Source of the DNA: Erodium maritimum
Lineage: Eukaryota > Streptophyta > Magnoliopsida > Geraniales > Geraniaceae
Assembly (NCBI GenBank): GCA_963921825.1
Contig: OY997594.1
Coordinates: 3,229,001-3,293,000, forward strand
Length of the DNA stretch: 64,000 bases
Reading direction: 5' to 3'
Both the position numbers and the translations under genes were made by a program. Shown here piece by piece: positions 32,936 to 44,454 of this stretch. A model generated the notes under the pieces. The model was not told the DNA's origin. It ran no database searches and worked only from the letters and a program-made list of their open reading frames with translations. The stretch's first letter is position 1. Every line of letters starts with the position of its first letter.

Positions 32936-33929
32936 TTTAGAGATTTTCACACTTAAAATAATTTTTAAATACTAAATATAGGTTTTCAGTATGATGAATC
33001 AAATATAACCAAAATTAAGAAACTCTTTAGAACTAAGAGTAACGGTGCAAGATAGTAGGTAGGTGAGAATTTTCAAGAACTAATGGTATTCGGTATTGAA
33101 ACCCACCGTTTAACCAGCAAAAACAAAATAGCAACACATTCTTCTAGTTACCTCATGATATATGTCGAATATCGTTTAATTATTTTTGCTCTAAAGATTA
33201 AATATGCTTATAAACAAACTCATGTTTGCTAATCCTTTTGATTTTTGCCTAAGGAACCAGAAATAATCATCATTCATGTTCATGGCCTCTGGTCTTTGCT
33301 CTCCGTCGAGCATCTTCATGTCAACGATTGAGAAGCATCTTCATCGCCAATGAGTGAATCATTTTCCTACAGTCTGGACAATACAACTTCATGTTATATG
33401 TATATAAAGTCAACTCTACTTATTATGTTGATTAATCATAAAATGAAACTTTCGTAATACCTCTTTTATTACAATAAGTATTGAATAGTTTATCTTTCTC
33501 TTGACAACTTACTTTCTCATATTGTTTTGGTTGAAGCATTTCCGTAATAAAGTTGATAAATTAATTATCATTCATCAAACAAATATTATATTGTGTGTAT
33601 ATAAATATTCACACATCTTTTCTTTGATTTTGTTCCATTCTTATGTTTGGTCCCTGTTTTTAGTTCAATAATCATTGGTAAATTGAACTTTCATGTTTTG
33701 TTTCGTTAAGGATAGTTTTCAATGTTAAATAAATATTCATAGAGATGTTAGAACGTTCAACAATCAAGAAAAATTGTCATCCTTTTGGATGAAAATTGTT
33801 TCATTTTTCTAAAACACAAATATGAATCGAGAACAAAATTTGAACAACTACTGATAAAATTCAACTTGCAAATTATACGTCTAATATTTTCATATGATTA
33901 GATTCGACCAAATAATAACAAAATCCTTA
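32936..33929. other. AT-rich spacer
   Basis: No ORF, repeat or RNA gene recognised. It lies between the inverted-repeat arm and segmental duplicate B. Confidence 0.5.
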
Positions 33930-34450
33930 ATTTTTCGGCATGAAGGCTCTTGAGATATGGATCATACACCTATAGTGGAGGCAACTCAGAGAACTGTTTT
34001 TAGGGAAATTCGGTTCAAATCGGGTTTTTCTCTCTTCTCTTTCCTTGGAGCGCATGTTTCATCGCTCATACAGATTCGAGAATAGTCATGGTTGAAGTTA
34101 AACACACATCGAGAAAATATAAGAATAAAAAGCTACTAATAAAGATTACGGTCACACCCAACTAGCAATATTAGCCTTTTAGCTGTGTAACCCACCCGAA
34201 TATAAGTGGTCTATTTTCTTTTTAAAAAGTACATGTTATCAGAGCTGGTTCGGCCCATAGTCTATCATCTTCACATAGTGGTCTTGGGTCAATATGCAGA
34301 TGTTCAGTCCTAAATGTGAGGAGAGTGTTGAAGTTGAACATACATCGAATAATATAAAAATAAAGAACTACTTGTAAAGGCTAGAGACACACCCAACTAA
34401 TAAAATCGATCTTTTAGTTGTGAAAACCCGATCGATATATAACTGATCCT
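33930..34450. mobile_element. segmental duplicate B containing the same TRIM retroelement
   Basis: LTR 34089-34233 ends AAAAGTACA and is followed directly by TGTTATCAGAGCTGG (34234-34248), a 92-bp interior, GTGAGGAGAG and the second LTR from 34326. Both this copy and copy A have interiors of exactly 92 bp, and the flank GCTCTTGAGATATGGATCAT is shared. Confidence 0.78.
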
Positions 34451-34467
34451 AACAATCATACATGCTA

Positions 34468-34960
34468 GGGAAAACTCTGGGTCCTAACCTTCTTGAACGT
34501 TTCGTTTTCACGTCCTAACCCAGACCAACGTTTCGTTACAGTTCCATACACGAAAGGTTGCAACTTTTACAAAACCCGATATGAACCGTTTAAATCAACT
34601 ATTTCGTTAACATGGGAAGTGAAAAGTCGAAACTACCCCTCCATTCACGTTAACCTTTCAGCTCCTCTTTCCCAAAATAATGCATTATTTTGAAATTCAG
34701 TGTTGAAAAATTGTTGGATATATGTATACTAAGTGTTCTAATTGCATGTTTAACGGGCATGGGGAGCTGAAAGGTTAACGTGAATGGAGGGGTAGTTTCG
34801 ACTTTTCACTTCCCCTGTTAACGAAATCGTTAATTTAAACGGTTCATATCAAGTTTTGTAAAAGTTCCAACCTTTCGCGTATGGAACTGCAACGAAACGC
34901 TGGTCTGGGTTAGGACGTGAAAACAAAACGTTCATAAAAGTTAGGAACCAGAGTTATCCC
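34468..34960. mobile_element. long foldback palindrome (foldback MITE)
   Basis: Two arms of about 200 bp, over 90% complementary by eye, face each other across a loop of about 100 bp. Left start GGGAAAACTCTGGGTCCTAA; right end is the complement of GGGATAACTCTGGTTCCTAA. The inner arm edges are ACGTTAACCTTTCAGCTCC and its complement. No clear target duplication was found and there is no coding capacity. Confidence 0.9.
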
Positions 34961-36849
34961 ATTTGATTACCCATGTATCCCTTCCCGTAAATGGTTAGGT
35001 CAACGTTAATATCAACTACACCTCCATTAAAGCATGATTAGTTGAAATGCTGTTGAGATAGTTCAATGAAGAAAATTAATGTCGAAACTGCTTTTTTCAG
35101 ATACCCAACGATGTCAACTTCTGGTAAGGAACACCAAGGACATGTCTAAACCATTGATTATGAACCATAATTAAGTGGAATTAAATGCCCCCAAAGCTGG
35201 TAGGGTTCATGGGGTTGAAGACAACAACGTGTGTAGGTTACATTAACTTCATCGAACTATAATGTTATCATAGGAAATATATTTATTTCTTGGATGATTG
35301 TGTTGTGAAAAACTATTGACCTATGCAATGGTGGTAAAAAGTAGGGATGTGTACGGTCGGTTAATTGGTTTGGTGATCTTAGATATAATCGTCGATCAAG
35401 AGATCACTTATAGAAGCTCTCTTTCTTTTTCTTTCTTTCTCTTTTCAGTTGGTCGATACTTAGGTCTGAGATCTGGTTATTTTGTTCTCATATCTAGGCT
35501 CGTCATTCGTCGTAACTCCTCTCTCTTTCGGTTGTCGTATTCCTCCTCCTGTTGTGGTCGTCTGATGTAGTTTCGTCGTACTTTGTCTCTTTCCTTCTCC
35601 TTCCTTTGTCGGTGGAGGATCTGAGAAGATTGATTCAAACTCTTCTTGTTTAGATCGTCGTGGGTGTTGGCTCCGTTGAGCAGTGCATCGTGGGTGCTCC
35701 TCAATCTGGTTGTTAGGGATATGGAGGGTCTCAGGTTTATGCTCTGGTCGTGTTCAGTCGTTGCCATGCTTGGATTTTGCTTCGTGTTTTCGGTGACGAG
35801 TTTAAGGGGTCTAATTCTTCCTGGTGGTGTTGGTCTCGGGGTGCGCCGTCTCGGTGTTGCGTCGCCGACGACTTTTCCTTTCCTTCTCGGAACACTTGCT
35901 TGCGCCTCCTCAGTGGTTTGGGTGGGTGAAAAAGGTTAGGAAAGATAACTCGATTCAGACATATCATCTCTGACCCCAACATCTATATATCAGATTGAAG
36001 TTGGGCTTCATTGGTCTGGTTTTCATCGTAGCCTCTATCGAGTGATACAGAATATTCCATCGGAAAAAGATTGGATAGAAATTTGAGAGTAGAAGTGAAA
36101 GAGAAGGGTGAAAAAAATATATGGGGGAGTACTGCTTGTATTTATATAGGTGGAAAATTGATTTTTTGGGTAAGAAAATTTAAATTTTGGGATTGGGGGA
36201 AGAAATAATTGTTGTTGCCACGCGGTTGCAGCGGACTGGTGTGCTGACTATCCGTTGGAGTCACATATCGCCGCTTCCTCGTTGCACCCCTGTATCGTCC
36301 CCGCTGTACCGAGTATTGCGCCAGGTCATCTCCTGTTACGCCGACACATCCGCCACGTCGAACCACATGCTTTATTGTACCATGTAGGGGGCTTTTTGGT
36401 GCATAAATTTGCCTAGTTAGTTGTACGGATATCTTTCATTTTCAGTTGTGGTTGGAGACATTGATTAGCTCTACACTAACCCAAAACTTGCAGTAAATGA
36501 AGACACAAAGACGGCAAGTTGTGTATTGAGTTTCAGCTGACAGATCTTCAGGTACCATTAAATCTGTTCAAAAAGGTACATTTAGTAGATGAATAGCAGG
36601 GGCATTCTTGTCCAGACCGAAAAAGAGGGGCGATTTGGTCAAAAGAAAAAGTGTTTATGACGGTCTGGAGCGATTCTCTCTCGTCTGGGAGGAATGATTC
36701 ATCGCCCAGCCAATCATCACGTGACACGTTGCTATTCTCTCTCAATTCATCCTGCATCGGGCGAATACCACCCTGGGAGACTGGACGAATCGGTCAGATT
36801 CGTCTGAGCTTATCGCCTCGTGCAATACAATATGCAGTGACCACCGACC
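34961..36849. other. no supported gene
   Basis: Contains pyrimidine/G-rich stretches (35.4-35.95 kb, 36.2-36.4 kb) with several overlapping ORFs of 66-127 codons on both strands. None has recognisable domains or a coherent splice pattern. Confidence 0.5.
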
Positions 36850-37265
36850 GGTTCCTACACTGGGTGGCAACGATTACCGACCACCGACCAGTTAACGCGA
36901 GTTCGAGTACCAAATCTCCCACACCAGTGGCGGAGCCACATGGTGCTCAGGGGGGCACGTGCCCCCCTCAATTTTTTTTTTTGAAAAATTCTTGTATGAT
37001 TTTCTATTTTTTTTCTTTCAAAAATACATTTTAATTCCTTCTAATTTCGTAGTGTGCCCCCCTCAATTTTTTTTTACAGTCACTTATTGACACTGAAAAA
37101 TTTCGGTGCCCCACTAACTGAAAAAGCTAGCTCCGCCACTGTCCCACACCGCACCAGGTGTCAACGATTACCGGCCACCAACTGGTTAACCGGACCAGCC
37201 AGTTCGGGTACCAAGTTTCTCTCCTACACCGGCACCGGGTGGCGACAATTACCGACCACCAGACG
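36850..37265. repeat. minisatellite of about 80-90 bp units, interrupted by an hAT MITE
   Basis: The unit TGGGTGGCAACGATTACCGACC...GGTACCAA(A/G)T recurs three times (starts near 36,858, 37,154 and 37,227). The first two units are separated by the 217-bp element at 36925-37141. Confidence 0.75.
36925..37141. mobile_element. hAT MITE with perfect 8-bp target duplication
   Basis: Inverted ends CAGTGGCGGAGC and GCTCCGCCACTG, flanked on both sides by TCCCACAC (36917-36924 and 37142-37149). The interior has GTGCCCCCCTCAA blocks followed by T-runs. 217 bp. Confidence 0.92.
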
Positions 37266-37580
37266 GGATAATATCGGTAAATGAAATTTCCCACCGACAC
37301 CGGACTGATTACCCGGGGCTCCGATTCTTTAAACAGATTTAGCAACTACTCAGCCATTCCTATCAGGCATAAGTTTGTAATTGTAAATCCATAAAAAACT
37401 GGGTTAGGCCGGAGACAAGCCGGCTTGTGGACCATATAATACAAGTCATCTCTTACACTGGTTTTGAGCAATATATGTTTCTGTCTGTATAAATTTAAAA
37501 ACATGTTATCAAACAAAAGTGTGTCGGAAGGAAACATGGAGAAAAGAAATCATCAGATGCAAACCGGAGGGCCTCTGTGC

Positions 37581-40500
37581 TCAGCTAAAACTCCTTTTCA
37601 GGCCACCGAGAAGCTGCAGTTCATTAACAGATAGCATCAGTATTTGGGTGATCACGCCAGTACAGTATCGGACTCGGATATAGGGATAATTGCATAAAAG
37701 TATCCTGAGATATTCATATTTTGCAACTTGTCGTCCTCTTCTTTGATGATTGCAAACAAGTACCCCTTAACTTTTCTTTTTATAGCCATTTGTTTCAAAT
37801 GACTACTTTACCCTTAAATGTAGATTCAAAAAATAAGTAAAAAACAAAAAATCTACATTCTCATTTCCCTTAATTTTCTTCCTTTATACCGCACAGAGAG
37901 TAAGGAATTTAAAGTTTTTTTTTTGTTTTTACTTATTATTTTTAAATCTAAATTTCTAAGGGTAAAACGTCCTTTAATACAAAATGTAACGAAAAGACAA
38001 GTTCATAGCACATTTTTTTGCAATCATCAAAGAAGAGGGCTACAACTTGGGAAAAGTAAATACCTCAAGGTACTTTTTTGCAAGTATCCCTATATTCAAT
38101 GTTTTCTGCAGTTTTCAGACACACGTTTGAAGGAAATCTAGAATCTTGACCCACTGGGATTCGAACCCCCAACCTCAGGTAGGTGAGAGGGTTCACTTGT
38201 CCACTAAGTCGACCCTAGAAGACTTAGTTGACAATTAATTACTCTACAGTTACATTTTAGATCAAAATATCAGATGAGTCTACCAGGAAAATAGCATTAA
38301 CATAACTCACCTGAACAGGGTATTGTATAATCCATCCAACAACTGGAATATGATACAGGAACACGGTGATAGATGGCCCAAAACCACTGCAAGGAAAAAC
38401 ATCGATGCAACATATAGTTATATGATTAGCATTGTCCAGTTATGAGATCAGCATCAGGGCGAGAAACTAACCTGAAGATAACAAAACAGCCATATACTTG
38501 CAAGATTATACCAAGTATTGGCCAACGAACAAAGATGAAAAACAGCCCTAGAAGAAAAGAAGTGGTACCCTGCAGAAGAAAGGAGAAGATCAATATACAC
38601 AAGGTGAGTTATTTGGTATTCAAATTAGCAGTATCCATCAGTGGTTCTAAGAAACATCTGTAGCAAATCAAGAAGGAATAATTGCAAAAAAGTACCCTGA
38701 GGTATTCACTTTTTGCAATTTGTAGCCCTTTTCTTTGATAATTGCAAAAAAATGTCCTGAACTCGTCTTTTTGTTGCACTTTGCATAAATTTGTTTCAAA
38801 ATAACGATTTATCCCTTGGAAATTTAATCCAAATGTCCATGTCCCTTAAATTTCTTACTCTGTGTTCATTACAAAGAAATTAAGGATAAGAAAAATTGGA
38901 TTTTTTGTTTTTTACTAATTATTTTTAAAATTTTAATCCCCAAGGGTGAAATTGTCATTTTGAAAACAATGCAACAAAAAGACAAGTACAAGGAACTTTT
39001 TGCAATTAACAAAGAAGAGGGCTACAACTTGCAAAAAAATGAATATCCCAGGGTACTTTTTTGCAATTAATCCCAAACATTAATCAAGAATTTTGAGGCA
39101 GATGATTAAAGTGGCTAGTATAAGATCTTCCTCTGAAGTACCCTGTAGTTTGCTCTGTTAGTGAAGAGGTTCCACGTAGATTTCCAACCCAGTAAAATGG
39201 CTACGCCTGACAAGCATATTATCTGTTACAGAATCACAAACAGTTAAAGATTTATCTTTCAATGATGGAATTAAGTCCTAAAGTATAGTGAAAAAGAAGT
39301 TACTTACATTAGCTAGGGCAAGCAAACCCCGATCAAAGAAAAGAATTACACCGAGAAATGCAAAAAAGATGCCAAAACCAATAAGCCCCAAACCAACCTC
39401 TGCATATTAGATAACATATAAAAAAATTTAAGGTTAGATGCATAATACACTAAAAATGTGTCAAAAGCAAAAGCGATAACATAATAAAGTGAAGTTGAAT
39501 TAGTGTCCAACAAATTTTTGGAAGGTGAAACTCTGAAAATCATTTTTAGAACACCATTATAGATAATGAATCATAGAATAAAGGGATAATTTCAAAAAGT
39601 ACCCTGAGGTATCCCTTTTTTCAACTTGTATCCCTTTTCTTTGATAGTTGCAAAAAAAAACACTGAACTTGTCTTTTTGTTGCAATTTGTATAAAATGAC
39701 AATTTTGTACCCTTAAAATTCTTCCTCTTTAGACCAAACAAGTGACATGAAAATTTGGATTTTTTGTTCTTTAGTTATTATTTATTAAACTTAAATTTCC
39801 AATGGTAAAATCGTCATTTTGAAACAAATTTATACAAAGTACAACAGAAAGACAAATACAGGGCACTTTTTTGCAATTCTCAAAAAAGAGGGCTACAAGT
39901 TGCAAATAATGAATATCTCAGGGTATTGTTTTTTGCACTTATCCCTACTTTCTTCTACTGGCTGCCAGTAAATGATTAAAAAAAGGTAATATCTTCATCT
40001 GCCCCTTGGAGAGATGGGAGCATTTAACTACAAGAAACTAAAAGGGGCCGGACAAGCCTCAGTTAACATGGAGGCAAGAAAACACATGATAGGCGTGACT
40101 TAACGTAAGATATAACATTACATATTTTAGGAAATGACATGGTTATTGTTTCTTGTTTCTTGTCGTTGTACTATCTTACACAAACACCAACCAGACATGT
40201 TTCTGTAGAACCTACTAATAGTAATAATGTAACCGAATAAGCAGAACTGATATCGACAAGCCAAGATTAAAAGAAAACGCCAAGGCAAATGAAGTAGTGA
40301 ACGCTTAACAGTAAATGTTTGTTAGGACCTTTGATAAGGGCTAACTGTTACAAGATAGTAATTGGCAGCATTTACTATCCTTTATATAGCAACTCTTCAT
40401 TTTAGCTTTCAATAAGGGTCTTTGTATATTCCATAGGTTGTGTATGTATATATATAGCCTATGGCAGAAGAAATAAATCATGGAGAGTATTTGGTAGCTA

Positions 40501-40645
40501 ATTAGTTTACTTAGTTAACTTAGTTTACTATAAGTTCAGTGGATGCAAAGAAGGGTTACTAGATCCCAAACCCAGGGCCGTAACAATGTTATGTTAGAGA
40601 ACTATGCTTACACATACTTTTTTGTTCAGTTAGTTCAAAGGCCAT
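37581..40645 (-). CDS. GOT1/SFT2-like vesicle transport protein
   Basis: Small tetraspan membrane protein of the Got1/Sft2 family, acting in ER-Golgi or endosome-Golgi vesicle fusion. Coding exons 40618-40645, 39308-39399, 39142-39222, 38472-38569, 38311-38386, 37581-37613 give 135 aa with closed phases. After MAFELTEQKK come four hydrophobic segments (about 11-32, 39-55, 68-86, 88-125), with LLFFDRG-like FFDRGLLALAN, ILLGWKSTWNLFTNRANYRG, FVRWPILGI and IPVVGWIIQYP, close to plant Got1 homologues such as At1g05785. The last exon is only 11 codons and is the least certain part. Introns 1, 3 and 5 each contain a copy of the same foldback MITE. A 5' UTR exon is likely near 42.1-42.29 kb. Confidence 0.9.
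37683..38090. mobile_element. GGGATAATTGC foldback MITE, copy 6 (GOT1 intron 5)
   Basis: Full-length, 408 bp: GGGATAATTGCATAAAAGTATCC at the left and TTTTTTGCAAGTATCCC at the right, arms complementary throughout, pivot near 37890. Only TATA is shared at the flanks. Confidence 0.85.
38141..38218 (-). repeat. tRNA-related sequence, possible SINE head
   Basis: On the minus strand the sequence reads ACTTAGTGGACAAGTG (A-box-like), followed about 35 bases later by GGTTCGAATCCC (B-box, 38156-38167), as in tRNA-derived SINEs. It does not fold into a complete tRNA. It lies in GOT1 intron 5 beside a MITE. Confidence 0.35.
38675..39074. mobile_element. GGGATAATTGC foldback MITE, copy 7 (GOT1 intron 3)
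   Basis: 400 bp, GGAATAATTGCAAAAAAGTACC to GGTACTTTTTTGCAATTAATCCC. AATCAAGAA precedes it (38666-38674) and recurs at 39082-39090, seven bases after the right end, probably a 9-bp target duplication with a small later insertion. Confidence 0.85.
39583..39945. mobile_element. GGGATAATTGC foldback MITE, copy 8 (GOT1 intron 1)
   Basis: GGGATAATTTCAAAAAGTACC at the left, TTTTTTGCACTTATCCC at the right, with the family's internal blocks (AACTTGTCTTTTTGTTGCAA, AGAGGGCTACAAGTTGC). No target duplication recognised. Confidence 0.85.
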
Positions 40646-42419
40646 CTGAACAGTTGTGGTTCCACTAAGAGTAGCAAAGCGACAGCACCCTGAACTATCT
40701 GCAAGGAACTCGGAATAACCTAAACATAAGAAGTATAACGAGTAAGTACTTTGAAAAACTAGGAGATAGATAACTAAGAGCAGATGCATAAAGAAAGTGT
40801 CTTCTCTGCCACTAATATTATGTATCAGTACATTTTACGGATAGAAGTTAGAAAATTGTATAACAACAATCAATTTAATTGAGGATATGAGTTGACCAAC
40901 AAAATTACCTTCCCCATTGGCATTACATAAATGTTAATGCTATCAAACTATTGATTACTGTGATATGTATTGACAAGAAATTATACTCTTCAAGTATTTC
41001 AATATCCATAGAAAGCCTTTCTACTTTTGTTTCATACAAGCAAATATTTCAAACAAAATTACTAGAGACATGCCATGAGTCAACACTTTTCATCTCCATA
41101 CACCAAACCCTTCATTCACAATTGAAACCCCTAATTTTCTATTTATAAATATACTACCATTGTTACAACACCTGCAACGCAAGACGAATTGGGTACGAAT
41201 CGACAAAAAAAGGCTTTTTTTGGCGAATTGTCCATATTGGGGAGAAGGATACACCATCCCACTCAATTCACCCCCTTGTAGCCACTTGTCGCGCGACACA
41301 TGTCTATTCGCACTGAATCGACTGACTAATCGCCTCTAGTGCCTCCAACAAACTAATCCCATTAGAGATGCTGACGATTTTCCCCCCAATTTTCTTAGTT
41401 TAATCCCAACATCACCAAGAGAGAACAACAAAAGTAATCACAGTGATCACATCAACATCCCTCTTAACACAAGTCTGACAATTGTATGAGGACTTTCAAT
41501 TCAGATTGATATCACAGTACATGAAAGTAAAAACGCTATGTCACCTCATTGTACTATGGTTAATTACCAAATCATAACCCATACGTATCATCTGTATTAC
41601 ATAGTAACAAGTTTGACAATTTAATCCTCAAAATGTATCAAAATCTGTTAAGTGTGACTGATTCCGTGATATACCAGTCACATGCTTGTCAAGTGCCTCT
41701 AAAACTTTCCCGAAATGACATGAAAACACTTGATGTCATAACGTAGATCTATCTTGTTACTCACTTGACAGCGGTTAAACTTGATGATGGAAAATGTCAA
41801 ACGTTGCGGTCAACGTTACTACATCAGAACGAACGTTTGCTTGAGTTAGGATTTAGTAATAAACGAAAGGTGAGGGTACGGACATCTAGTTACCCCTACC
41901 TGAAATACATAGACAACTAAGGCAAATGGGCACAATTCAATCAGGCTCTAACCAGCTCTCCATCATAATTAGCTGTGGCGCAGTTGATTAAATCCTTAAT
42001 AAAATCAAAAACTCTACCCAACCATGTAATTGCTTCCTACTTAGTTTATATCTCCCCCCTTCATCAATCGAACCCTAAACTCTAATCAATTTGATGAGAA
42101 ATAAGAAACGCACCAAACAAAGTCGTGTACAGAAGAGAAGTACCGGAGTTTCGGACAGGAGAGGAATATCGGCGGCGTCGCTTTGTCGGAATCGGACACG
42201 GAAGCTCGGCGAGGATGGTCGACGACGCTGGAACGACAAACGGATCTCACGGTGTGCGAAGAGCAGCACTGCCACACCGGATTGACTGAAACTGGTTTGG
42301 GCCCCCAGACCAGCCCAATGGGATGTAATATGGGCCTATGATCTATTGCTGTACAGCCCAACACATAAGGAAATATAGTTTTGGTTATATTTTGTTTTTC
42401 AACAAAGAGGAGAACACAT
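40646..42419. other. GOT1 upstream / 5' UTR intron region
   Basis: No coding gene. A leader exon on the minus strand at about 42.14-42.29 kb is suggested by a possible donor (CTCCG|GTACTTC). AACCCTAAAC (about 42071-42080) resembles a telo-box. AGCCCAA and TGGGCC site II-like motifs lie at 42.29-42.36 kb. Confidence 0.4.
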
Positions 42420-42492
42420 GGGGATGTAGCTCAAATGGTAGAGCGCCCGCTTTGCATGCGGGAGGTACAGGGTTCGATCCCCTGCATCTCCA
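42420..42492 (+). tRNA. tRNA-Ala (anticodon UGC)
   Basis: 73 nt, no intron. Acceptor stem GGGGATG / CATCTCC includes the G3:U70 pair, the identity element of alanine tRNA. The D-arm begins TAGCTCAAATGGTAGAGC, the anticodon stem-loop CCCGC-TTTGCAT-GCGGG gives UGC, and the T-arm contains GGTTCGATCCC. Discriminator base A. The A and B boxes are intact, and a run of seven T follows directly, so it should be transcribed. Confidence 0.97.
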
Positions 42493-42499
42493 TTTTTTT
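42493..42499 (+). terminator. RNA polymerase III terminator
   Basis: Seven T residues directly after the tRNA-Ala discriminator base, the normal Pol III stop signal. Confidence 0.85.
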
Positions 42500-44454
42500 G
42501 CTTTTTGGGCCATGTTCTCAAAAAGACTTTTTTTTTTCTTATCAATTAAATATTTCAAAAAAAGAGGACCAGCAATAAACATTAAACAGTTATGATGATG
42601 ACCAAACGAGAGTGGAGTCTCTGATCAGCAAGGCAAACTTTTAGGCTTTACACCACTTTGAATCCCACCCTCGGTCCCAAGAACAAGTCGGGAAGATAAC
42701 GACCTGTATCTAAATCGAGAAGTGAGTAAATGCGATTGTTCAAGGGTTGCAAATGTGTATGTAGATTTGTCGGTGCCACTAATGATCGTCGGAATGCCCA
42801 AGAGTTGTCTGGATAAGATCCTCGCCTTATCCCTTGTTGTCCGGAAGAAGAACGCTGATACACCACCCTTTAACGGTCGAGCCTGATCACTCTCCGGTAA
42901 GGAATCTCATGCCCATGATTTCTCTAAGGGCGGTGACGTCGTTCCGTAGATTTCATGACAAGGAAGAAATCGTGAACCTTCAGTGGTTGTCATTTGTCGT
43001 GCCCTTGTTATCGTGGAATTCTCCATCGGGACGACTTTATCCGGTTGCCCACTACTGCCCGTCCACCACAGAGGAGATCGAAAATAGCCATGACCGTGAT
43101 GACGTGTGAGATTCATGGGGTCGCCCAATCCCGATCACATGAAGTCAATCCGATTGGTCATCCACCGAATAATCGTGATCCGTATCTTCTGGAAATACAC
43201 CCATGGAGACCGATCCATTAAGATGAAGTGGTGGTGGATGAGGAAGTCAGTGTCGGAGGACCAATAGGGAACAACGGAGAAGCATCAAGGCCACGAACCA
43301 TGCTGTTTCGCATCCATACCACAATGGTTATACGTCCTCGTATGTATCCACCAAATGAAGTCTGGGATCAACGAGGAAACTTCGGGGTTCTAAGGGTTGC
43401 TATAGGGAATGAAGGACAACACAGTGGGCACCTGGAAATGACTACAATCACCCCTTACCAGAATATGAGCGTACATATATCTATCCTATGGCAGGAACGA
43501 CCGTACCCCGTCCACAGAAACTGGCCCAATGAGGCAGAAGTGGTGGCTGCCAAGCAGCCTCGCTGGTTCCAATGAGAACTCTTGAGCGCCAACGGGATGT
43601 CTTAGAAGAGCCACACCCGACTCTTAAGGGAAGGATACTAGACGTCCCCTAGCCTCCTCCTTTCATTGGCATACTCTTTGGACGATTTTCCCGATACCAC
43701 ATGCATGTTCAAATCGAGTCGGGGAAATATTTCTGGATCAACTACACCAATCTCCAAGAGTGAATAGAGAACCACCCCCTAATATCTCCTTGATAATGCC
43801 AGATATCTTAATATAAAATTAGTGTCCCGATCGTGACTGAAACCTAAACTCGTTCTTTATAATCATTTTTGCGATTGTTTGATCTCTTTATTATTTCGTT
43901 TTCCGAACAAATAAAATTTTATATCTATGTTAAAAAAACATTGTTTTCATCAAAATATTGGAGCAAGGCATTGGAGGACAAGTGTAGAATGTTAGATTAG
44001 ATCCTATGCTTGAGGAAGTTGCAAGCAACATCATGGTTAATTTAATCATTCCTTAACCAGGAGGCTCTGATCACCTGCTCCACGTACCACACTTCCAAGA
44101 TAAGTTCTCAACTCACGTGTCATATCACAAAACTTTTAAAAGCTTTGACCAATCAAAATCTCCCACGTTGCGCACAAGGACACTCTTACCGATACTTTCT
44201 GTCCAAGTATAACACCGTAACACACATCTGTCTCTTTCTTTTTCATATAGAGAAACAGAACCGCAAGGATTCGGGTCCGTCTGTATCCAAATTAGGGTTT
44301 TGGGTTAAGGTCTTTCTCCCCCAATTTCAGTTATATCGATCGGTTTATCTAAACGGGTGATCTCGAATTTAGGGTTCCTGAATTAGTTTTCAGGAAAAAA
44401 AGGATTTTTTTGGGGTTCAATTAGTGATTGGTTGGGGATTCAGGTGGTGGAATC
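42500..44454. other. intergenic; RRM gene promoter at right end
   Basis: 42.6-43.8 kb is moderately GC-rich with broken frames and a 115-codon ORF (43228-43575) without a recognisable domain, probably decayed repeat sequence. The promoter and leader of the RRM gene lie at 44.2-44.45 kb, with a telo-box in reverse (TTAGGGTTT, 44292-44300). Confidence 0.45.

Noticed and set aside
36651..37034. 127-codon ORF
   Set aside because: Its second half is the hAT MITE and minisatellite; no protein family recognised.
42834..43128. Overlapping ORFs on both strands just after the tRNA gene
   Set aside because: No domain, no splice pattern and no continuity with neighbouring frames.
43228..43575. 115-codon ORF, considered as a retroelement gag fragment
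   Set aside because: No zinc knuckle or other gag landmark; surrounding frames are broken and there are no LTRs.
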